Shown: positions 1-11,513 of the stretch, piece by piece | Position numbering within the stretch: the stretch's first letter is position 1 | Layout: each line of letters starts with the position of its first letter | Source of the DNA: Bradysia coprophila | Lineage: Eukaryota > Arthropoda > Insecta > Diptera > Sciaridae | Direction of reading: 5' to 3' | DNA: 64,000 bases | NCBI RefSeq assembly: GCF_014529535.1 | Contig: NC_050738.1 | Span: 7,234,140-7,298,139 of the forward strand | Position numbers and translations under genes: made by a program | Notes under the pieces: generated by a model | Told to the model about the DNA's origin: nothing | Seen by the model: the letters and a program-made list of their open reading frames with translations, nothing else | Database searches by the model: none

Positions 1-940
1 TGGGCAGAGAAAGTTCTAATTAAAACATTTTCTGTGAAAATGCTTCTCGGCTTACCATTTCAAGACATATGACATTATTCACCTTACGAACGCTGTAACA
101 AAACGCCTTTCATTTATTAATAAACCGACCCTTTTTGTGTGTTCTTTAATTAAAGCACAATACACTTAAGGGTTGTTCTGTTTGGAGATTTAAATTTGAT
201 ACCAAGACCGACTGGTATAAGCATAAAGCATCTAAGCAAATGTAAACAAAATTTAATTATTCCATTTTGTAAATTTTTTTTAATTGCTTCGGGACATGGT
301 TAAACCCGTATAATTATCATATCATAATCAGCAATCTTTGTCGGTTCTGTTTGCTTCAAAACGGATGTTCAGACCCGAAATTTTCACTTACAATAGAAAA
401 TATTTCCGCAGTGAAATTCTACGATTAGATTTGCTATAAATTTGGAAGCTTCATAAATGCTTGATGGCTGGATTATCGAATTACAGATTGGGGATATTAT
501 TTCAGACGACGAATCGTGGTACAAAAATCAATACAAACTCGCACTTTTCTTCTAAATATCTTCTCGCTGACTTGAATAAGTAGAGTAGGAAAATTCTATA
601 CAGAATCTATCCACACTGGTTGGTGTTTGAAACCGGTTTTTCTTGGTGGCCAACACTTAACCATCGAGCTAACTCTTTCCTTACTGTAGACCTGTCTTAT
701 CTTGTAAAGAATCAAATTAAATAAATGGGGATCGCAGTAAAAAGTATGAAATAAAGCCAAAACCATGAAAATGAAATCGAATTTTAGTAGATCCACAATT
801 TTCACACTCGCAGTCACTTTTTAGTCTTCATTGTCAAAGTTTCAACATCATAGATGTATCATACACACTCTCTCGCATTCTTAGTCTACAATACTTAACT
901 TAGCCGTTTTCTGAAAATCATCCGAGATTTTCTCACGAAC
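1..940. other. AT-rich intergenic DNA, nothing identified
   Basis: I see no convincing exon, RNA gene or repeat boundary here. It may be intron of the gene whose last exon appears at 1881. Confidence 0.5.
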
Positions 941-1127
941 AATTACGTACGTAATTGGGAATTTCGTATTTACGTATTTTAGTGATATCCATGTCAGTAA
1001 AAACCTAACATATTGAATGTTAGGATGTTTCTTGAGCACAATATTCCTTATGTCCATCTCCGGAAGTACCGTCCAACGCTTGTATCACGAAACTACGTAA
1101 ATACGAAATTCCCAATTACGTACGTAA
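941..1127. repeat. Hairpin element with 34-bp perfect arms
   Basis: Bases 943-976 are the exact reverse complement of 1094-1127; the similarity continues weakly inward (TTTTAGTGAT against ATCACGAAAC). The arm contains the smaller palindrome TTACGTACGTAA. About 117 bp separates the arms. It looks like a MITE or foldback remnant, but I could not define a target duplication. Confidence 0.6.
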
Positions 1128-1880
1128 ACGTCTATTAGAATGAGCCTAGTACATTGTACGGCGTTGTTATCAATAAACCAATACCGGTTATGTTAACTAC
1201 CAAAAATTGAGAATAATTTTTAAATTCGTCGCTCATTCAGTTATTACAACTCCTAGAGGAAAATTAAAGTTCTTGAAATTACCTCTGACACTGTTATTTC
1301 TGTAACCGATTTTTCAGCTCTAACAATAACAGTGTTTGACAATAGGTAAAACGTCAACACTATTTCCATTGACTGGCTCGGTGTTGTTTATTGTACATAT
1401 CTGCAATTTGAAGAGAGTAAACTAATCCAATTTAGCTAATCGAAATTGAAATCGATATTCAACGATATCATAAAATCGTGTTTCTAATTTGAGATTCTGA
1501 TAATCGCAATTGTTGTTTCGCTTTTTCATTTCCATTCCCATACCTGTGACGTTGGAACGGAAACGCCAGCTATTCGCTAATGCTAAAATTCGTATAACCA
1601 AAACCGAATCCACGGTGCCCACATTTATGTGCTAATCTATGAGTGTTGTTAACTGGCTTTGTCGTAGAAATGGTTAGCTGACAGAATGCTGTATTTGATG
1701 TAGGAAAGGGTGTGTTGAATTTTGAATTGGAATAGTCTTTTACATAATTAGGGATGTAAAGATGAAAAGTGTAGTTTTTGTGTGGATTTTATGTAATGGA
1801 TTATTAACATAAAAAGTACGGTTTTCGACACATGCAGCACGTAAAAAGTAAAAAAGTTTTTTTTAAATTTTACTTTCCAG
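1128..1880. other. Intergenic or intronic DNA
   Basis: No gene recognised. It ends in a pyrimidine-rich stretch and a good splice acceptor (TACTTTCCAG, 1871-1880), so it is probably the last part of a long intron. Confidence 0.4.
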
Positions 1881-2189
1881 TCTATTGCGATTTGGGGCGT
1901 TCTTCGATTCTACAATCTTCTACGCATTGGCGTTAGCTGGAAAGGTCCAGAAGTCATAGAACTCTGATACAACCCATCCGATTCGTCTAAAGGTTCCACT
2001 GGCCGTCGTCAAAATGACGAAATGAGACGCAATCATGAAATTACCATTAACATTGAAAATAGTGATGACGATGACGATGATGAGGACGTACACATGACAG
2101 ACGATGCTGAAAAGAGTGCAGCTAGCGGCAGTGACGAAGATGATTCGCTATTGGTGGCGTACGACAGTAATTCGGTGGCATCTGTGTGA
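1881..2189 (+). CDS. Candidate acidic terminal exon with one in-frame TGA
   Basis: After the acceptor at 1871-1880 one frame reads SIAIWGVLRFYNLLRIG, then SWKGPEVIEL, then TGA at 1965-1967. It reopens at once and continues as a hydrophilic tail: GSTGRRQ, NHEITINIEN, a run of six Asp, further acidic Ser-rich residues, and a final stop at 2187-2189. The long polar stretch with codon-like structure looks like a real protein C-terminus of unknown family. The TGA might be a true stop, a readthrough stop, a mutation, or lie in a 48-nt intron (1945-1992, GT..AG but weak sites) whose removal keeps the frame. Upstream exons were not found and may lie outside the window. Confidence 0.4.
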
Positions 2190-3214
2190 CATACACAAAG
2201 TGCGATGACAATAGAAAAGTTAACGTCAAAACGATGGACAATATGTTTGGTAGTTATGATCACTGCTGCTGAACTGTATGCCCAGATTATTTTATTATTT
2301 TAAAATTGAATAAAAATTTACGCTTTTTTGGCTGAATGCTCATTCGCTTTGATTCTCTCATGAGTCTTTTCATTGAGAAAAGATTTAATTTGCAAGGCGT
2401 GACATCACTTGAAGTAGTAGAACTATTAAAAAAAAAGTTCTAAAGAAACAGATTAAGACACCTCTGAGTTGATAACGAAGACAGTGGCGCCTCCACGACA
2501 TAGTTCTCTGTGTACTAAAAATTTATATGGAAAATATCCGCTGAAGTCCCAATTTGGGAGCCTTCAAAGGTGTTCAGAGCCTAGAAAATGGCGCATATCC
2601 ACGCAATAGCATCACTTTTTTCTCGAAGAAATTCTCTCAAATGATGCATTTTAAGTGTAATGTCCTACAAATCACCCTATTGATCGTGAGTTGAAGCAAA
2701 GTGATAGAGAGAACGTTCCGAATTGAATGCGTACAACAGGCGACGTTGTTAAATTTAGATAATATTTTGTGCCAATGAAAAATGTTAGAAACCGAAAGGA
2801 AAAACCATTTAATTTTAAAGAATATTTGAACAGAAAACTTTTATACGTAAAGACTTAAGGATTAAATTCATTAAAGGAAGCTTGAAATTCTATAGAATAT
2901 TGTAGTTGGAAAAATCAAAATCTAGTTATTACAGAGTTATTGATAAAATTAATAAAATGTTATTAACGAATTGATGTTAAAGTTGGACATTTTCGTTAAA
3001 TGGAATAATAATTCGATGATCTCGAGACTTAAATAAATAGATATTCAGATAAGGGATAAACCGTAGAGATATGTTGAAAATAGAAAATGTTCTCACATCC
3101 GTAATGCTCTTTTGTTGTCGAAACTAACAGAATAGCTTTGTAAATACGAAGGTATAACACTTATGCAGAAGGTTTAAATTAAACGATTTTCTACTTTACG
3201 TTCGAGAATATATA
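2190..3214. other. Intergenic DNA, nothing identified
   Basis: It starts just after the stop of the acidic exon; an AATAAA-like ATTGAATAAAAA occurs near 2306 and could serve as its polyadenylation signal. No other exon or repeat with clear ends is visible. Confidence 0.4.
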
Positions 3215-3865
3215 GACCGAGAGCCCGTGCGTATGTATGTATCATTCCCTCGGTCCTACGGTTTGCAATCTATGTTATCATCATCACCACGATCATTGTT
3301 CGGGTGTATTCACTGACGTGCGACCTCTGTGAGCACTAATACATCCACTTTTTCCACTTCTAATGCCATTTCCACTTGGCCAATTGACAGAAAACACACC
3401 ATTTTTGCCATTAATATTTCATGACAAACAAACGTCCGTTCTACAACTTTGATTCTTGAGCAATAAGAGGACCCTAAGGAGTGTATGCACCATCGGTGTC
3501 CAAATGACGCAAAATTAAATATAAAAATAAAAAATTTATTCAAATTTCTGTCGTCTTTGACTGTCAGAGTCTAACTGACATGTTGAAAGTTGAAAAGCCT
3601 GACTTGTCTGCCACAATATACCTCTCAACAAAAAATTTATTTTTAAAATTTCATTCTTCATTTTGCGTTGATGCCTTCATTTCGACACCAATTTTCCATG
3701 ATATGTGACTGCTACGATATACACTAGGCATATTTTCGTTAGACACCTCATATAACACTCAAAAATGAAAGACGTTGGAACAAATGTTTCCCATTATCAA
3801 GTAATTTGACATACATTTCAAACCATGTCCTTTCGAGGAACTAACATACATACAGGCTCTCGGTC
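3215..3865. mobile_element. TIR element with TA duplication (Tc1/mariner-like, non-autonomous)
   Basis: The left end GACCGAGAGCC and right end GGCTCTCGGTC are exact inverted repeats, each flanked outside by TA (3213-3214 and 3866-3867). Imperfect arm similarity continues inward (GTATGTATGT against ACATACATAC). The 651-bp interior has no transposase, so this is a deletion derivative or MITE. Confidence 0.6.
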
Positions 3866-5132
3866 TACCACATTCTGCTGGAAATTGTTTTACTTCTGTG
3901 TGCGAGAACGAGACTTAAAGCTGTAATTAAAGTTATTCCAGTAAACAGTAACTATACACATTTTGAGGGAGAAAAAAAGTGTCTCTGCAAATTGTGTTTT
4001 AAGTACCACATGCATTACACGTTCTGCCACTGCACATTTTTTGTTTATTCAACAATTAGGACGTAAATTGGATAATGTTTACAATGTTTCGTTGAAACAT
4101 ATTCATGGTACGATTCCTTACAGTAGTACAACTGTACACAACTGTATCATTTTTGCATAACTGAATAGGCCATCTCGGCCATGAATAAAGAAACTAAATT
4201 CATAGCGTCGAGACACAAATTAGTATAAACTGATGCTGAGCTCCAGAAAAAAAATTAATTCAAATTTATTAGTCTGCCACACATTCAAACAGTTAATAAG
4301 TGGCGGCGGCATGGCACTGACGAATTTCTCTGGCAAACAATATTTCATATTTTTCGTACGTACCACTGGTTTATGGGAGTAACTTTCCTTGCATCATTAA
4401 ATAATTCCCAAGACGTTGTTTCTTGCACACATTTTATTTATCTCTCTTATTATACCTCTGAGATGATGAAGATTAGTGTTAGACAAACATTTAATCTTCT
4501 AACATCATTTAATTTTATATTTTTTATAGTGCTAACCGACAGACACCGTGATAAGTAATTAAGAAGTGGGATGATGGGTAAGTGCGGTCTGTTAAAAGCA
4601 AAATTTATTTTTTTTTTGTTTTTGTTTGTTTGTGCTTCGCAAGGGTAATCAAATTTCAATAACAGAAATGTTTTAGCTACTTAAGGTAGAGTAACAAGAT
4701 AATAAATAAATTCAAATGGAAACGGAGCAACTTAAAATTAAATTAATGTTGTAAATAACATGTACATTCAAATGAATAAATAAATAAAAGAAAATGTCAA
4801 AGATATTAATGGACGGAATTTAAGTTATTCATAAAAATATGTCGTATACCCTGGCCGATAGACTTGCAAACAGTAGTAATGGAGGGATAGAATTTTTCAC
4901 AAATAATTTTTAATCGACGTAAAACATTAGTCTAAGCAAAAATTGAATTTACCCGAAATGTAGGCGGTGGAAAAACAACTTGAAAGAGCCTGGTCGTTTG
5001 TTGGCCGCAGTGTATTTTACAGACATGTCGTAGAACAGTTTGTTGCTTAGAATAATGTTTTGTCTCTATTAAAAATAACTTCGAAGTTCGTTTGGATGTT
5101 TTAATATCCCTTAACGAAGCAGTACTTTGCAG
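3866..5132. other. Intergenic DNA, nothing identified
   Basis: AT-rich, with poly-A/T and AATAAATAAA-like runs near 4776-4790. Short open frames are present on both strands, but none has protein-like composition. Confidence 0.5.
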
Positions 5133-5363
5133 CAGGGACTATTTTTGAGAAATTCTTTGAGAAATTTTGAGAAATTTGAGAAATTCTTGAGAAATTCTTT
5201 GAGAAATCTTTGAGAAATTTTTGAGAAATTTTTTATATTTTTGAGAATTTTGAGAAATTTGAGAATTTTGAGAAATTTGAGAAATTTTTGAGAAATTATT
5301 TGAGAAATAATTGAGAAATAATTGAGAAATTTTGAGAAATTCGATTTCTCAAAATAGTCCCTG
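5133..5363. mobile_element. hAT-type MITE whose core is a GAGAAATTT minisatellite
   Basis: The ends are CAGGGACTATTTT and its reverse complement AAAATAGTCCCTG, the CAGGG..CCCTG form typical of hAT elements. A perfect 8-bp target duplication, CTTTGCAG, lies at 5125-5132 and 5364-5371. Almost the entire interior (about 5147-5340) is an irregular array of GAGAAAT(T)nT units of about 8-13 bp, all in one orientation, flipping only at the right terminus. No coding capacity. Confidence 0.75.
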
Positions 5364-5474
5364 CTTTGCAGAGGCTCATCAGTTAACTTTACAAGGTAGC
5401 TCCGACGAACAGAAATAGTATCTGGCTGTAATGTCGTCCTAAATAGCAAAATAAATGTTAAAGCAAATAAAGTA

Positions 5475-5751
5475 CAGTGACAAACACTCTAAAATACGGT
5501 CTTTTTCTGAATCTCTTACCTTTTCAAGTCCACTTTGTTCCACACATTCCATATCTTCTCTTGTATATATTTTAGACCTAAATGTATGAATACATCCGAT
5601 TCAGTTCATGTGGCCAGAATTTGGGAATTGCACAAACATTTAGTTCCAAAATGGGAAAGTATATTCAAGAGAAGATGTAGAATGTTTGGAACAAAGTAGA
5701 CTTAAAAAAAGGAGTTCAGAAAAAGACGGTATTTTAGAGTGTTTGCTACTG
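5475..5751. mobile_element. Tc1/mariner-type MITE
   Basis: Terminal inverted repeats begin CAGTGACAAACACTC on the left and end GAGTGTTTGCTACTG on the right, flanked by TA at 5473-5474 and 5752-5753. CAGT termini with TA duplications are typical of Tc1/mariner. Arms of roughly 37-90 bp pair (TCTTTTTCTGAA with TTCAGAAAAAGA), leaving a short loop. 277 bp, non-coding. Confidence 0.75.
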
Positions 5752-6242
5752 TAAAAGAATGTTCGAACGAAATTAATTTATTTAGCATTGGAATTTTACA
5801 TCTAGAAGTCTCTTGAACTTTAAAATATTACTTTCTTCTTTGATTTTAATTGGTAAATTATTAAACTCTCACAGCCCTTTATAGAACAGACATTTTTTTT
5901 GAAGATGTCCTCGAAACTCAAGGTAGTCGGAAGTTGTTGTTGCTTCGCAAATTGTAGTGTTTTACATCGCCCACGTATTTTATTTCCCTTGACAAATATT
6001 GTGGTTTAGATCAAAAGAAGTAAAAGATTCGATAATTATGTTTATTGCCGCCAGGAGTTATTATTCGGAATTTCAATTCTAAGAACTGCTTAAATTTGAG
6101 AAAAATAAATTTTCTAGAAATAATTTTCAAACACTCACAAAAATTATTAAATTGATGAGTTTTAAGAATTCGATTCTAACAATTCCTAAAAATTCTGGAA
6201 AACCCCCGAAAAAACTCCGAATAATTTGCCCTGGTTGGCGTC
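5752..6242. other. Intergenic DNA
   Basis: No gene seen. Degenerate AATTCT/AATTCC-rich sequence near 6060-6230 resembles the minisatellite-like interiors of the hAT elements here, and TTTGCCCTG near 6224 could be an old hAT right end. Confidence 0.3.
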
Positions 6243-6431
6243 TCACAGTGTTTCAAATATCCGAAAAAACGGCGTGAGAAGAATCTCAGGGAAACCGTTT
6301 TTCGTGATTTTTTTTTTGTGTAAGGAATAGATGGGAGTATAAGATAGGGTACAAAGAAGTTCGATACTCCTCACGTCACAGCGCCGTCACTGGTCCAAGG
6401 TCGTTTTTTTCGGATTTTTGAAACACTGTGA
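6243..6431. repeat. Inverted-repeat element (about 189 bp)
   Basis: The left arm starting CTCACAGTGTTTCAAA pairs with the right arm ending TTTGAAACACTGTGAG, and CCGAAAAAACG pairs with CGTTTTTTTCGG. The interior (GGGAGTATAAGATAGG...) is similar to 60300-60365, so it belongs to a dispersed family. No clean target duplication seen. Confidence 0.5.
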
Positions 6432-8054
6432 GTCTGTGAATGGGTAAAACAGTTTTTAGTGTCCAATGTCAATACATCGTAGAGACGCTTTAGTTATCGA
6501 ATGTATTGTTATATTCGAATTTGAGAGCAATCCTTACTCGAGCATAAAAATTGTTCAAAATGTGGACTGAAAAAACCCAAACACCAGAAATTACTATCAA
6601 AACTTTGAGGACGATCGTCCTTTCAGACTTTTTTTTATCCAAAATAGACTAAAAATATTCCGAATTGATCAGATTTTGATGTAAGAAAATAGTCACCACC
6701 ATGTGAACAATATTGCTTTGCTACCCAGCTCAACGAATCATTACTCAAGGGTTTTATTATTCTGTTACCACACATGTGATAAGGATGGGTTAATATGCAT
6801 GAGTTCATATAAATGAGAGATAATAGAAGCGGCTTGAAGGCTGAAGGGTGTACCGCCGCACCAAGAAAACGATACAAAAATCACTTAATTCAACTGGAGA
6901 AGAGAAAATGAAAGCGGAAAAACGAGAAAAATCACGAAATTCTCGTTTCTCAATCCAAACTCATTAAAACATCTTTATCGCATCCAATATTTCATATCAT
7001 CGATACAATCTGAAATCTACTTCATTATAACCATTATGGAACCTAGACACTTAACTGCCATAAAATATAATTTTGCCCCGTCTGTTTTTCCCTCACATAA
7101 AAGAACTTTCATTATCACGCAGTCGATATATTTCTCTATTAGGTTATGTAAGGGACTTACAAAAATGAAATTTCGATATCTTGACGGCTTGCGGAAACGA
7201 GAATTATTACAGAAATTGTACACATATTGTGTTGATGTGTGTATATAACTATGGGTTGGCCATCCATATCCACCACCGTAATTATAATGAAGGTCAAACT
7301 TCACACAACACTGCTTTATATGTGGCAACGTTAATCCAAAGTAGGAAAAACTAGTTGATTGTTCATGAAACGTATGGAAAAAAGGAATTAATGTCTCGTT
7401 CAAATGAACAGCGTTCAACTTGAAAGTACTTGTGTATGATGGTATTCTTTCGAGTTCATTGTGAAAAACATATCGATTAGAATATTTTCACGCATGATTT
7501 GTTGGAGACTATTTATAAACATCGATTGAAGGGCATCTAGCAGTTGTTTTAAGATCACCACAACTTTATCCACTTCAGCATGTTTATGTTAGTGTGAGTA
7601 CAATAGGTAAGGGCGATTTTAATGTTCACGATATAAGTGAGCCCTTTAATTCGAATGTGGCACTTACAGCTGAGGATTTTGAAACGCACTGTTCTCGCTA
7701 TTCTTTGATAATTACCCAAGGTCATTGAAATGAAATGTTGAATTTAGTCCGAATTTATGCTGTCCCAATCAACTTGCTTTTCTCCACCTCTCCTGAACCA
7801 CAGACCACGGTCATCCATTCTTAATGACATGTTAATTAATATACACTGGAGATAAAATGAACCATTCACCGACGATTTTATTTGTGGTCAAGGTTGGGTT
7901 AGCGGCGTTAGTAGTTGCTAGTAATCGATAATTTTTTTTGTCCCGAAATAAAAAGTCATCTGAGTCGGTTGCAATTTTATTTTATTTTAGTAAATTGATT
8001 TGAGACACCTGCAGCCTAAAAATTTTATTTTACCAAAAAATAGTTAAAATTGAG
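6432..8054. other. Intergenic DNA, no supported gene
   Basis: A 133-codon open frame on the minus strand (7017-7418) has no recognisable motif, signal peptide or splice context and is probably chance. Nothing else is identified. Confidence 0.4.
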
Positions 8055-8461
8055 CCAATACCCTCTCTGGCAACCTAACTAGATTTATTTAGGTGGAAAA
8101 TGCAATGTATTCTTTGCATTTCAGATGTAAAATTAGAAATTAGTGAACAGTGCATGATTTTACGAATAAAGAAATACGGTGGTACATTGACAGCGTTAAA
8201 TCGAAGTATGTTTGCTAGAGAGAGGATTGATTGAGCCCACGGTGATATGAAGCACATTTTAACGACATAGTAAATACAGGCGGAGCAATGCTCTTTCTAG
8301 CAAACAAACTTTGGTTTCACACTGTCAAATACCACCGTATTTCTTTGTTCGTAAAATCATACACTGTTCACTAATTTCTAATTTTACATCTGTAATGCAA
8401 TGGCTACGTTGCATTTTTACCAGCTTAATGAATCTAGTTAGGTTATCAAAGAGGGTATTGG
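8055..8461. mobile_element. Foldback MITE, about 407 bp
   Basis: The left end CCAATACCCTC and right end GAGGGTATTGG are inverted repeats. Long imperfect arms follow, for example AACCTAACTAGATT with AATCTAGTTAGGTT, and AAATACGGTGGTA with TACCACCGTATTT, covering about 150 bp each side of a roughly 110-bp loop. No open frame of note. Confidence 0.65.
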
Positions 8462-9011
8462 CAGGGGCGAAGTAAAATTAAATCAATTTATGTCAGTGTT
8501 AATTTGAGTTCATTTTCATACAGTGTGTTAGGCCCCTTATTTGACGTTTCAAAAATGAAACGCTTCTGATTAGGTTTACTATATCGTGACATTTTGAACG
8601 AACTCGGAAATTTCTGTTTCGGCATGAACGAGTTTGTTTTTTGACAGATTGTTGCCAATGACAACTTTTGAATAAGCGCGCCATAAATTTTGAATGAACG
8701 ACTCGATGAACCGAGAATAAAAACGATAAAAACCCACATTAGTATGTCACATATTAAAGCAACGTGCGTATGTTCCATGAATTAATTCGGCAAACAGCAT
8801 GTGTCAAGAATAAATTGCTCGAAACAAGGTAACATGAACGTCGGAGTGGCGATTGTGAACGATTTTAAGATTTCAAGTTTTAAGAAATATTTGAGCTTTT
8901 TCAGCAATTTTACATTCTCTTGACAGCTCTTTGTAAATGAGTAAAAATAGAAAGCTCTGCGCACTGTCTTAACACACTCAGCTTTCCCTTCTGATAACCT
9001 ATGACTCATAT
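8462..9011. other. Intergenic DNA, nothing identified
   Basis: Short overlapping minus-strand open frames (8488-9009) show no domain-like features. Confidence 0.4.
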
Positions 9012-9399
9012 TTAAGAGGCACCGGCACTTTGCTGAAAAACATACATTTGGGCGATTTTTAAATACTGGATTTTAGTTTACTTTTGATGATATCTTTCCA
9101 CCAGAATCCTTTTTCAAATGTGTTAGCTTTCAACAGAAAATAGATTTGGTTGTAGCAGTTTGACTAGCTCTGAGAACAATGAGCAGTTCATTAAAATTTC
9201 GTTAAACTGCTCACTTTTCTCAGAGCTGGTCAAACGACTACAACCAAAACTAATTTTGATTTAAAGCTAACACATTCATGGTCGGAATTGCGGTCGTACA
9301 TTTTTCAAAAAGGATTCTGATTAAAATATATCATTAAAAATGAAATATGAAGCACACAAATGTAGGCTACAATTTTAGCTAAGTATCGATGCCTCTTAA
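9012..9399. mobile_element. TTAA-flanked foldback element, family 1, full copy
   Basis: It begins TTAAGAGGCACCGG and ends ATGCCTCTTAA, with TTAA on both outer edges as for piggyBac-type targets. Arms of about 150-180 bp are inverted copies: TTTAAATACTGG.., AGAAAATAGATTTGGTTG with CAACCAAAACTAATTTT, and CTGCTCACTTTTCTCAGAGC near the axis. 388 bp, non-coding. Related copies lie at 31265-31500, 31837-32400, about 47760-47966 and 59409-60160. Confidence 0.75.
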
Positions 9400-9429
9400 T
9401 TCCCAATATTTATAAAAAAAACTTTTCAA

Positions 9430-9798
9430 AATTTTAGCCTATATTTAGGCTGAAATATTCGTTTTTTTACGATTTCTCTGAACCAAAATCTTGTTTTTAA
9501 GTAAGACCTAAAGCACACAAAAATGTGTTACTTTTAATGGGACAATTGGATTGTGAGTCATATCGGTCATAGCTTAACGCACTTGAAAAAACCTGTGAAT
9601 ATTACATAAATTTACCCAATCTGCAAAGATTTCTCCAAGTGGACAAACCAAATTTTGCTTCAAAAGTAACAAATTTTTGCTTGCTTTAATGGTTTTACTT
9701 TAAAAAAAATAGATTTTGGTTCAGAGAAATCGTCAAAAAACGAATATTTTTCCGCCTAAATGTAGGTTACAAATTTGCAAAGGGTCCATTGCTCTTAA
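9430..9798. mobile_element. TTAA-type foldback element, family 2
   Basis: The right end CCATTGCTCTTAA (TTAA at 9795-9798) matches the left end TTAAGAGCAATGG of the copy at 55809. Arms include CGAATATTTTTCCGCC with its inverse near 9450 and ATTTCTCTGAACC with GGTTCAGAGAAAT. The left boundary is unclear; it abuts the preceding family 1 element. Confidence 0.55.
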
Positions 9799-11513
9799 GC
9801 ATTTTCGTTTCACTATTTACTCTCTGTTGCTATTTGAAATAACATTGAAACGGAGAGGAGAGAAACGAAGAAGAAACGAAAATTCTTATTTTTTGTGTGC
9901 GAAGTAGTACCGCTCTAATTTATAAAACGCCTCGGTAACTACTAGTGTCGCTAATATTTTTAGATTTTAGCGCTAGCGTCGCTAAAAAAATTGCTTAGCC
10001 CACCTCGTTTGTGGTATATTCGTGAGTTTTTTGTACGTGTAATGCTTCACTCGTTTAAACTCTCAAGAGATCGAAACTGAAAATTCAACAGTTTGTTTCT
10101 CACTTTGAGAACTTAATTAGACTTTTTTTAATTGGTAGCTCCATATCCCCCATAGTTATGTAACAAATTTAGTTTTAATTTAAAATCCCTGACGCGACGT
10201 TGTGATAGTCTAGCTTTCTACCAAATATAAACTCACTCAACAGCCAAAAACGGGAAATCATGTCACTCAAAATTTTGTCATCAAAGTCATTAAAATTATT
10301 TGCGAACTTCACCATCAATCCCTCGGTGTCGAGTAATTAAAATCATGTTTCATACACGATGTGTACATCAAATGCTCATTATATCGCAAAAAATAAAACT
10401 CCGTAGCTAGAATAGAAGTTCAGTTACAAATTATATCATCATCATCATGCTAGAACACGGAAAACAACAATTTTTTTTTCTGTTACATGAAAAAGTGAAG
10501 CCCTTGTAGAATAACGCAATCAAGTGGTTATGTAATGACGCACAAGGGACCGTTTTAGGAGTATAGCTGAGGAAATATGGAAAATAAATTAAATAGCCTC
10601 CCAGTACGATAATGGTCGATGTATATTAGATGCGATGAAACAAAAAAGAGGTTTTAATTGACCCATTAAAATTCTGCTTGCAGATTCGATGTGATTAATA
10701 GAATCATCGGTTCGAGAGAGGAAAAGAAAAATCTAATTTGATTTTATTGTTTGCTTTTAGTGGCAAGAGGAACTCAAGTTTATTTTTTAATGCTTTCCCG
10801 ATGCAAAGATGGAACTTTATGTACGAATAAATTAATTGAGAAAGCATTTCCATCTGACTTAAAAATACATTATCGCCTCGGAAGCAATGCATTCAATGTA
10901 GCAATTTTGTATAGTAGATACATGATGATGCAACACATTCGATGTACATGAATAATTCATCTTCATTTTTATCTGCTTTTTTAAAATATTCAGAAATATA
11001 TTGGCAAAATGAATAGTTCAGCCATTAATATCAGTAATTCTCTTGTTTAATTATTCAACAAAAAATTCACATCTACAAATTGGATTGCACTTCAATTTGA
11101 TCAAATAGTTTTCGCTACAAATTCGTAAAAATTTCAATGTTTATCTTTTATCCCTAACGAACAATGACTGTGGCATTCAATTAATCTAGTGGCATTCCAA
11201 TTTTCCGAATAAAACTCTATTCAAATTCAATCTTATCGATTCAGACCAGTGACAATCGAAAAACAAAATATTGTTCCAACACATCAGCCACTGGCATTAA
11301 CAATTTCCCATTTTCGTTTTTAATTAAACTGATTTCTGGTACAGTCGCATTCGTTTCCATCAGTTAAAAGGCTTCAGCTACAATAAAAGCGACACCACAA
11401 AAGCGGTTTTCCAGCAGTATCAGTTCAATAAATCACCAAGCAGCATCCCTAACTCAAAACAAAATACTAAACGATCCCCATTTTACGGTAGATGTTATAA
11501 AAGTGTCGTGAAA
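9799..11513. other. Intergenic DNA upstream of the 4-Cys peptide gene
   Basis: No gene recognised. The last 160 bp hold possible core-promoter words for the next gene: ATAAAAG at 11383 and TCAGTT at 11420, about 39 bp apart, which is wider than the usual TATA-Inr distance, so the promoter call is weak. Confidence 0.35.

Noticed and set aside
5111..5449. 112-codon minus-strand frame rich in FLKN/FSKI
   Set aside because: It is a translation of the GAGAAATTT array inside the hAT element and its flanks.
7017..7418. 133-codon minus-strand frame
   Set aside because: No motif, splice site or composition support; a plus-strand frame overlaps it, as expected for chance frames.
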